46,568 nucleotides of DNA from an uncultured Verrucomicrobia subdivision 3 bacterium (GTDB lineage: Bacteria; Verrucomicrobiota; Verrucomicrobiia; Limisphaerales; UBA11358): contig CAILMI010000034.1 of NCBI GenBank assembly GCA_903835255.1, positions 1-46,568 on the forward strand. The letters are read 5' to 3'. Both the position numbers and the translations under genes were made by a program. Numbering within the stretch: position 1 is the first letter of the stretch; each line of letters begins with the position of its first letter. The notes under the pieces are model-generated. The model was not told where the DNA came from. It worked only from the letters and a program-made list of their open reading frames with translations, and searched no databases. Shown piece by piece: positions 40,626 to 46,568 of this stretch.

Positions 40626-41660
40626 CTATTGCAACATCACTAAATCCTGCTGTGCCAGCGATAGTCCGCCGCCGGGATTTTGATCAAACAGGGCGCGAAT
40701 GAGAACGTTGTTGGTGCAGGTGACGTCATTGATTCTAAACGCGGGTCCGCCGCAATCCACCGCTACGAGGTTGGTGAATGAATTGTGGGTGCACGCGGTC
40801 TTCGGCGCCGGGCCCCAGCCCAGGGCGGTCGGCGTCTCGGCGTGGGCCATGAAAATGCCGAAGTGATGGCTGCCGTGGATGGCAATGTTGAAGAATTGGT
40901 TGTTGCGGCTCGAACGCATGAACACGCCCAGATCGTTCGCGGTTAGGACGGCGTTGCTGATGACATTGTGGTTGAAGGCGAGATCCAGCGAAATCCCGGC
41001 GCCGGGATTGTCGTGCAGGTTCAAGTCCGTGAAAAGGCTGTCCTCGGTCTGGTAGCAGGCGAGGCCGTCGAATTCATTATCAAAGGCCTCCAGATGACTC
41101 ACCACCAGCCGACGCACGCCGCGCGTGGTGACCAGTCCCCCGGAACGGCACCGGGCAGCGGTGACGTTCGTGATCAGCGAATCGCTGACGCCCTGCACCG
41201 TGATCCCGTTGTTGCGGATTTCCGAGCCTTCGCCCCGTTGTTTCCAGAGCTCGCGGGTCTGCTGGGAACGGTTGCCGTCAATCCCCAGATCCCGGACGCA
41301 GAGATTTTTTACGATGCGCTGCGGCGTGTTGACCGGCTCGCCCAGAAGGAGCACCGGGCAGTCGGCCTTATCTGCCAGCCGCAGCACGGTCCTGGTTCCG
41401 GCCCCGCGCAGGGTTTGGGAATCCCGATGCATCCGGAGAGGCTGGCGGATCACGATGACCTCCGGCGGCAGAATCACTTCGCCCCCGGCGGCCGGCAGGG
41501 CTTCCAGCGCCTGTTGGATTTCCTCCCCGGTCACGCCGGAAGGCAGCCTGAGAAACGGTGCCGGGAAATCGCCCGCACCGGACAGCCCCACCCAGAAAAG
41601 CAAGAGGGCGCCTGTTATCATCGCCCCTGGGTGACCGATGCGATTGAAGTTTGTTGTCAT
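40626..41660 (-). CDS. Secreted right-handed beta-helix protein
   Basis: This 344-residue protein has an N-terminal signal (I-T-G-A-L-L-L-F-W-V-G-L-S-G-A-G) and then rungs of a parallel beta-helix: N-L-C-V-R-D-L-G-I-D-G-N, N-G-I-T-V-Q-G-V-S-D-S-L-I-T-N-V, G-L-V-T-T-R-G-V, G-L-A-C-Y-Q-T-E-D-S-L-F-T-D, H-N-V-I-S-N-A-V-L-T-A-N. The first part (A-L-E-A-L-P-A-A-G-G-E-V-I-L-P-P) resembles the entry region of pectate-lyase-3-like proteins. It may bind or cleave a polysaccharide; no catalytic residues could be assigned. Confidence 0.85.
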   Translation of the reverse strand: MTTNFNRIGHPGAMITGALLLFWVGLSGAGDFPAPFLRLPSGVTGEEIQQALEALPAAGGEVILPPEVIVIRQPLRMHRDSQTLRGAGTRTVLRLADKADCPVLLLGEPVNTPQRIVKNLCVRDLGIDGNRSQQTRELWKQRGEGSEIRNNGITVQGVSDSLITNVTAARCRSGGLVTTRGVRRLVVSHLEAFDNEFDGLACYQTEDSLFTDLNLHDNPGAGISLDLAFNHNVISNAVLTANDLGVFMRSSRNNQFFNIAIHGSHHFGIFMAHAETPTALGWGPAPKTACTHNSFTNLVAVDCGGPAFRINDVTCTNNVLIRALFDQNPGGGLSLAQQDLVMLQ

Positions 41661-41737
41661 GAGGACGAAACTTTTGAGCCGATCGGGATTGACGACTCAA
41701 CCTCGTCCATTTTTTGGAATTTGCCATAACTTATTTC

Positions 41738-41771
41738 AAAAAAAACCCATCCCCGGTTGTCCGGAGATGGG
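41738..41771 (-). terminator. Terminator of msrB operon
   Basis: On the minus strand CCCATCTCCGG and CCGGGGATGGG pair around ACAA and are followed by eight T residues. It lies 58 bp past the msrB stop. Confidence 0.9.
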
Positions 41772-41828
41772 GGGGTGACAGGGCCGCGGTTTGATCCGGG
41801 GCCGCCGTGCCGGAAAGCCGGCCGGCTA

Positions 41829-42449
41829 TTATTTTTTGGGCGCTTCGGCAGGTTTGCTCGGGACGGCTTTGGCTAAGCCCGCCTTGATAAAAGGCTCGAG
41901 GTAACGGCCGTAGCCGGCCTTTTCCATTTCTTCGACCGGGATGAATTTCAGCGATGCGGAATTGATGCAATAACGCAGGTGGGTCGGCCCGGGTCCGTCT
42001 TCGAAAACGTGTCCGAGATGGGAGTCCGCATCCTGGGAGCGGACCTCCGTCCGGATCATGCCGTGCGACTTATCCGAGTGTTCCACCACTGCGGTTCCGG
42101 CCAGCGGCTTGCTGAAGCTGGGCCAGCCGCAGCCGGAATCAAACTTATCCAGGGAGCTGAACAGCGCCTGGCCTGAGACCACATCCACATAAATGCCAGC
42201 TTGGTGAGTGTCCCAATACTCGTTGTGAAAAGCCGGTTCCGTGGCGTTTTGTTGGGTGACCGCAAATTGACTGGCGGTCAGTGATTTTTTGAGTTCGTCG
42301 GCGGTGGGTTTCTTATAATCGCTCATGGGGGTTGTTGGTGGATGGGTTGAAGGGGTCGTCGGTTCGGCGCGGCTGGCGCTATGAATCAGCGCAAGGACGC
42401 CGCCGGCCAGCAATACCCCTGCGATTCCTGCTATTTTTTTCGATGGCAT
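41829..42449 (-). CDS. msrB: Peptide-methionine (R)-S-oxide reductase
   Basis: This 206-residue enzyme reduces Met-R-sulfoxide in proteins. The core (~residues 45-180) has S-G-C-G-W-P-S-F (resolving Cys), [10 protein letters not shown] and the catalytic R-Y-C-I-N-S-A-S-L. The two zinc-binding C-x-x-C pairs of many MsrBs are absent. An N-terminal hydrophobic segment ([16 protein letters not shown]) and a Pro/Thr linker indicate export or anchoring, so it probably repairs envelope proteins. ATG 42449 is chosen; an ATG eight codons earlier exists. It is last in a minus-strand run. Confidence 0.95.
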   Translation of the reverse strand: MPSKKIAGIAGVLLAGGVLALIHSASRAEPTTPSTHPPTTPMSDYKKPTADELKKSLTASQFAVTQQNATEPAFHNEYWDTHQAGIYVDVVSGQALFSSLDKFDSGCGWPSFSKPLAGTAVVEHSDKSHGMIRTEVRSQDADSHLGHVFEDGPGPTHLRYCINSASLKFIPVEEMEKAGYGRYLEPFIKAGLAKAVPSKPAEAPKK

Positions 42450-42515
42450 AACTGTTCGATATTCATCACGCAATTTGCGTTCAATCTTGGAGGGGCGGCC
42501 GCCGGGCGGCAGGCA

Positions 42516-43745
42516 TCAAATCCCCGCCATGGCGCGGCCTGCCAGCCAGCCGGTTGTCCAGGCGGCCTGAAAATTGAACCCCCCGGTGATGCCATCCAGA
42601 TTCAGCAATTCGCCGGCAAAAAATAATCCCGGACAGGTTCGGCTCTCCATGGTTTTGAAATGGATTTCGTTGAGGCGCACGCCGCCGCACGTCACGAATT
42701 CGTCCTTGTTCAAACTCTTTCCGGTCACGGGGAATTCCGAGCGCAGCAGGTGCTGGACCAGCTGGTGCTGGCCGGACCCCGAAAGCGCCGCCCAGCGCGT
42801 TTCGCGGGCGAGGCCGGACGCCAGGACGAGCTGTTCCCACAATCGCGAGGGCAGTTTTGCCAGGGGGGTGTTGGCGATGAATTTTGCCGGCTGCAATCGG
42901 CGGCAGGTTTGAAATGCGGCGGCGAGCTGCTCGGCGTTCAAATGCGGCAGCCAGTTGATCTGCAATGGAAAGTTGTAATTTCGATCGTGCAGTTCGCGCG
43001 CGCCCCAGGCGGACAGCCTCAAAACCGCCGGGCCGCTCAAGCCCCAGTGCGTGAGCAGCAGGGCGCCGCGCTCCCGGAGTTGGGTGCCGGGAACGGACGC
43101 CTCAGCCGTTTCCAGGGAAACTCCCGCCAGCGCGCGCACCCACGGGGTTTCAATGTGGAATGTGAAAAGCGACGGCACGGGCGGCTCCAGCGCATGGCCG
43201 AGCGAAAGCGCCAGCCGCCCCAGCGCCGGCGTGCGGCAGCCGCCTGTGGCGAGCAATAATTTATCGCAGGGGAGCTTTTTGCCATTGGCCAGCGTGAGTT
43301 CAAACCCGCCGCCCGCGGCTTTGACGGCACTTTCGACGTCGCAATTTGTTTTCAGCTTAACGCCGGCTTCGTTCGCCGCGCTGATGAAGCAATCAACGAT
43401 GGTCTGCGAGGAATCGGTTGTGGGAAACATCCGGCCGTCGCTTTCGGTTTTCAGTTTCACGCCGCGCTGCTCGAACCAGGCGACGGTGTCGCTGGGCTGA
43501 AACTGTTGAAACGGTGCGATCAGGGCGCGCTCGCCGCGGGGGTAGCGCGCGGTGAGCGCGCGCGCATCAAAGCAGGCGTGGGTGACGTTGCAGCGCCCGC
43601 CGCCGGAGATCCGGACCTTGGCCAGAAAGTGGGCGGTCTTTTCAAGGATGACGATTTCCGTGCCCGGCAGGGCTTCGGCACAGGCGAGCGCGGCGAAAAA
43701 GCCCGCCGCCCCGCCGCCCACAATCACGATGCGTTCCGGATTCAT
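42516..43745 (-). CDS. HI0933/YhiN-family FAD oxidoreductase
   Basis: This 409-residue flavoprotein has the N-terminal dinucleotide motif G-G-G-A-A-G-F-F-A-A (9-18), the family block K-V-R-I-S-G-G-G-R-C-N-V-T-H, L-L-L-A-T-G-G, L-T-H-W-G-L-S-G-P-A-V-L-R-L-S and the C-terminal F-F-A-G-E-L-L-N-L-D-G-I-T-G-G-F-N-F-Q-A-A-W. Its substrate in cells is not established for the family. It sits between a membrane protein gene and msrB on the same strand with short gaps. Confidence 0.95.
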   Translation of the reverse strand: MNPERIVIVGGGAAGFFAALACAEALPGTEIVILEKTAHFLAKVRISGGGRCNVTHACFDARALTARYPRGERALIAPFQQFQPSDTVAWFEQRGVKLKTESDGRMFPTTDSSQTIVDCFISAANEAGVKLKTNCDVESAVKAAGGGFELTLANGKKLPCDKLLLATGGCRTPALGRLALSLGHALEPPVPSLFTFHIETPWVRALAGVSLETAEASVPGTQLRERGALLLTHWGLSGPAVLRLSAWGARELHDRNYNFPLQINWLPHLNAEQLAAAFQTCRRLQPAKFIANTPLAKLPSRLWEQLVLASGLARETRWAALSGSGQHQLVQHLLRSEFPVTGKSLNKDEFVTCGGVRLNEIHFKTMESRTCPGLFFAGELLNLDGITGGFNFQAAWTTGWLAGRAMAGI

Positions 43746-43776
43746 CCGCGTTAAAATAGCAGGTGCGCCGCCGGCA

Positions 43777-45300
43777 TTACAGATGAAACCAGTTGTAGGG
43801 ATTTGGGAAAATTTGCCAGTCGGTGGCGATTTCCGTCGCCAGCATCAGCCCCAGCAGCGCAGCCAGCACCGCGAACTTTGTCGGGGCACTCCATTTTTTT
43901 AGGATCCAATCCAGTCCGAACGTGAACAGCAGCAGGAACGGAATCAGGGTGCCCAGCATCATCCGCCCGGAGGTGAAATAGGGAAAGTCGCGTGACGGCC
44001 GGAAACAGTCGTGGAAGTCGTAGGTGGTCGAGAGCAGGCCGAGGAATGCGACCGCGGCTGTGAAACACGCGAAACCGAACCAGAGCGCCGCGCGCGGGGG
44101 CTTTGCCGGGGCCGGGGATTTTGATAACAGCCCCGCCAGGGCGCAGGCGAGAAAGGCGATGGAGAGAAAGACGTAGGCGTGATTTGCCGCTGGCAGGGCC
44201 AGCGGCTGGCGGTCCCAAAGCAGTTCGCCCTGCCAGAAAGTCGCGAGCAGGTCGGAAAAAAATGACCAAAAACCGTGCGGCGTGAAAATCGGATGGTGCC
44301 ACCATTCGGCGACCGATTTGTGTGTCCAGCCGAGAAGCTGAATTTTGGCTTCCGATCCGGTGAAGTCGCCGAAGTGGTGTTTGCACCATGCCAGCCAGAG
44401 CGCCATGGGCAATCCAGCGCAAGCGGCGAGCGAAAAAAGGGCCGGCGCCGCCGCCCGGAGTTTTCCGGCTCTGCCTAGCTTGTAAGCTTTGAGGAAAACG
44501 AAGGCCGCTGAAATGGCGAGCAGCGGGGCATTGCTGATTTTCGCCAGAAAGGTCGCGGCGAGGGCGAGGCCCGCTAGAATACCCCGTCGGACGCCGGGGA
44601 TTTCTGCGTCCCAAAATTTCACCAGGAAAATGAACGCCGCGCCGAACCCCAGCGGCGACAGGACGTCATTTTGAAGGGCGTAAAAGGCGGTCTGCGGGAT
44701 GCAGGCCAGCAGGGCCGGGGTGGCCAGCCGTAAAAAAAGGTTGTTCGGAAAAACAAGACGGGCGGCCCTGTGGCCGGTCCACACCAGCGCCACCATGAAA
44801 AAGGCGTTCAAGAAACGCATCCAGTAGAGGAGGTGGCCGCCGTCCATCCCGACCCCTTTCCCCAGCTGATACCACAGCGCTGCGAGGGTGTAATAGAGGG
44901 GCGGTTGCGAGGCCTCCTGATTTTTTGCCCGGGCCTTCCAGAGCGCCTTGGTGTCCAGCAGGATTTGGGTGGTCTCTTCGACCGGCCGCGTCCAGGGCGG
45001 CGGCGGGATTTTTCCGTCAGGGAACGTGGACGGTGGCCAGAGGTATTCCGGCGTGTGATAGACGGCGACAAAGTTCATCGCCTCATCGCACAGCGGCTCG
45101 ATGGCGCGGGGAATGTCGGCATGGGAATAGCGCACGATGACGTCGAAATGCATCTGCTCATCCACGACGTTAAAGAACGGGAACACGGCTGAAAAAAGCA
45201 GGACGTGGGCTGCGGCGAACAGGCACAGGAGCCCCACCGTCCGGCGCTCGCGGGCCGGGGAAATGCGGGTCGGCAGATTGTCCGCGGCGCTGTTCGTCAT
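43777..45300 (-). CDS. Polytopic membrane protein, DUF2142/GT-C-like
   Basis: This 507-residue protein has about ten hydrophobic segments. After the first helix comes F-N-V-V-D-E-Q-M-H-F-D, an acidic loop typical of DUF2142 and GT-C glycosyltransferase-like proteins, and later Q-P-P-L-Y-Y-T-L-A-A-L-W-Y, another hallmark. It probably transfers a lipid-linked sugar on the outer face of the inner membrane, but donor and acceptor are unknown. ATG 45300 is preferred over the frame's first ATG. The gene upstream (45353) is also a membrane protein of similar type. Confidence 0.82.
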   Translation of the reverse strand: MTNSAADNLPTRISPARERRTVGLLCLFAAAHVLLFSAVFPFFNVVDEQMHFDVIVRYSHADIPRAIEPLCDEAMNFVAVYHTPEYLWPPSTFPDGKIPPPPWTRPVEETTQILLDTKALWKARAKNQEASQPPLYYTLAALWYQLGKGVGMDGGHLLYWMRFLNAFFMVALVWTGHRAARLVFPNNLFLRLATPALLACIPQTAFYALQNDVLSPLGFGAAFIFLVKFWDAEIPGVRRGILAGLALAATFLAKISNAPLLAISAAFVFLKAYKLGRAGKLRAAAPALFSLAACAGLPMALWLAWCKHHFGDFTGSEAKIQLLGWTHKSVAEWWHHPIFTPHGFWSFFSDLLATFWQGELLWDRQPLALPAANHAYVFLSIAFLACALAGLLSKSPAPAKPPRAALWFGFACFTAAVAFLGLLSTTYDFHDCFRPSRDFPYFTSGRMMLGTLIPFLLLFTFGLDWILKKWSAPTKFAVLAALLGLMLATEIATDWQIFPNPYNWFHL

Positions 45301-45352
45301 GGCAGGCCAGAATAAAGGTCGCAGTGCAAAGCTCAAAGAAATTCCCCGTCGA

Positions 45353-46568
45353 TCAGTTCAGCCTCACCAGATACAGCGTGTAGGGCGTAAAGGTGCGGTT
45401 GGAAGGCCTGGGGAAGGCGTGTTGCCCCATCAGGGTGCCGTGGTACTTCGCGAGCCAGTGTTCGAGGGATCCGACGGTTCGCCGGACGGCGGTCTCGCTG
45501 ACCACCACATAACGAATGTTCAACGACCGTAGCCGTTCCGGGGGATCCTCGGGCAGCAGGTATTCAATGCGGCGTTGTCCGTAGTAGGGCAGCAAGACGC
45601 CGGCTTCGTCCACTTCGCAGACGGAGGTGAAGTATCCGATGACGGTTTCGCCGGGCGGCAGCCGTTGTTGCAGGTAACGGCTGCGCGCCTCCATCATCTG
45701 ATAGGGAGACTCGAGATAATGGGAGCACAGCGCTGAAATCAGCTTGCTGTCAGGAAATTGTTCGCGCAGCTGCGGCAGCAGGGTTTTGGCCGGGAAAAGC
45801 GGGCGGTCGCCAAGTGTCGCCATTAAAACCACCGTAAATGCCATGACCAGCAGGCCGCACCGCTGCCAGGCGCGCGGGCGCACCAGCGCCCGATGCTCGG
45901 TTCTGACCAGCCAGGCTGGCAGCAGGAATGCGTAATAGGGTGTCAATAGCCGCGCGATTTCAATGCTCCCCACCTTGGCCATGAAAATAAACAGCAGCCC
46001 CCAGGGAGCCAGTCGCAGCCCTCGCAAAAAAGGGTCTGACGGGGGGCGGGGGTGCTTGAACCCAGTGGATTGTCGCCGCTGATGGAGAGCGAGGAAGGAG
46101 ATGAAGATCAACAGACAAATGCCCGCGCCGAGGCCGACGTTTCCCTCAGATGTCCCGGGATAATAAACGCTGCTCATGAACCCGAAATTCTGGAATGAGG
46201 CGAAGGGCGCGCCCCAGGACGTCGCCAGAAACTGACGCATCATCTCGTTCCAACTGATGGCCCAATAAGTGTAAAAAGGCGGAATCAAATCATAGAGCGG
46301 CGGCAGCAGGTTTTGGGCGGGAATATAAAACGCATTGCCGAGGATTCCCCAAAACGGATCGAGGCGCAGTTGTCCGATGCCATTGATATCCAGGGGCAGC
46401 CAGGTGCCAGTGTGGGCGTGGTTTAAAAGGCTGATGGGCGCGAGGGAAGCGAGCAGGCCTGCCAAAAGGACCAGAACGCTTCTGAGAGGCCGGGTTCGGA
46501 AGAGTGGAAAGCTGGGCCAGGCGGCGATGATCCAGAGGAGTGCCAGAGGCAGGTTGGTCTGCTTGGTG
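45353..46568 (-). CDS. Polytopic membrane protein, GT-C-like (5' end cut off)
   Basis: The frame is open from the right edge of the window (reading T-K-Q-T-N-L-P-L-A-L-L-W) to the stop at 45353, so the N-terminus is missing; about 404 residues are visible. There are several hydrophobic segments up to ~residue 250. A soluble C-terminal domain follows (P-G-E-T-V-I-G-Y-F, L-L-P-Y-Y-G-Q-R-R-I-E-Y-L, I-R-Y-V-V-V-S-E-T-A-V) like those after glycosyltransferase membrane cores. The K-Q-T-N motif near the visible start is common in such proteins. Likely partner of the following membrane protein. Confidence 0.75.
   Translation of the reverse strand, partial: TKQTNLPLALLWIIAAWPSFPLFRTRPLRSVLVLLAGLLASLAPISLLNHAHTGTWLPLDINGIGQLRLDPFWGILGNAFYIPAQNLLPPLYDLIPPFYTYWAISWNEMMRQFLATSWGAPFASFQNFGFMSSVYYPGTSEGNVGLGAGICLLIFISFLALHQRRQSTGFKHPRPPSDPFLRGLRLAPWGLLFIFMAKVGSIEIARLLTPYYAFLLPAWLVRTEHRALVRPRAWQRCGLLVMAFTVVLMATLGDRPLFPAKTLLPQLREQFPDSKLISALCSHYLESPYQMMEARSRYLQQRLPPGETVIGYFTSVCEVDEAGVLLPYYGQRRIEYLLPEDPPERLRSLNIRYVVVSETAVRRTVGSLEHWLAKYHGTLMGQHAFPRPSNRTFTPYTLYLVRLN

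Noticed and set aside
1-46568. CRISPR array, classical IS element or transposase
   Set aside because: No regularly spaced repeats and no transposase frame were seen on either strand.

Overview
The window looks like chromosomal DNA from a Gram-negative bacterium of the Verrucomicrobiota type, possibly Pedosphaera/Limisphaera-like. This is an inference from gene content and protein style, not a database match. The supporting features are an LPS pathway (lpxA, hldD), an Mla/MCE lipid transport system, a BBP2-type porin, a bacterial deoxyhypusine-synthase homologue, and a glycogen debranching enzyme with both catalytic halves in one chain. Most of the window is GC-rich. The first ~7.3 kb is visibly more AT-rich and carries mobile-element genes.

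Region 1 (1-7355) is the right part of an integrative element inserted at the 3' end of ssrA (tmRNA, 7356-7709, minus strand). It holds a tyrosine integrase directly abutting ssrA, tandem 11-bp repeats between the two, an unknown 402-aa protein, and a translationally coupled operon (excisionase-like HTH, primase-helicase, small coiled-coil protein; two ATGA overlaps). It also has a 740-bp gene-free stretch with a large hairpin, an HNH nuclease and two small orphan genes. I found no copy of the ssrA end in the first 5.8 kb, so the other end of the element probably lies outside the window.

Region 2 (7.8-15 kb) is host DNA: a di-heme cytochrome c peroxidase-like protein divergent from a 6-phosphogluconolactonase-fold protein, then accA, manA, lpxA and three small conserved genes (GYF_2/DUF4339, DUF2752, YbjQ). 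Region 3 (15-21.8 kb) is a likely envelope-lipid transport cluster: an RND/MMPL exporter, a secreted 496-aa repeat protein built from recurring aromatic-Pro-aromatic strands, then mlaE, mlaF and mlaD. A ~220-bp MITE-like repeat follows.

Region 4 (22-30 kb) has metF, a BBP2 porin with a strong Shine-Dalgarno and terminator, a lone type II secretion/type IV pilus inner-membrane protein, an oligopeptide-binding lipoprotein, a CGWS glutaredoxin and tgt. Region 5 (30-38 kb) has the 1491-aa GH13 + amylo-1,6-glucosidase protein, divergent from a TPR/MshEN-like protein and a GspE/PilB ATPase, plus a Pro/Gln-rich secreted protein. Region 6 (38-46.6 kb) has a candidate structured RNA with terminator, a deoxyhypusine-synthase homologue coupled to hldD, a parallel beta-helix protein, and a minus-strand run of two polytopic membrane proteins, a YhiN-type flavoprotein and msrB. 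The last membrane protein runs off the right edge.

The most interesting items are the ssrA-integrated replicating element with unknown cargo, the undescribed repeat protein embedded in the Mla operon, the MITE-like repeat, and the three-way-junction RNA candidate at 38350-38478.
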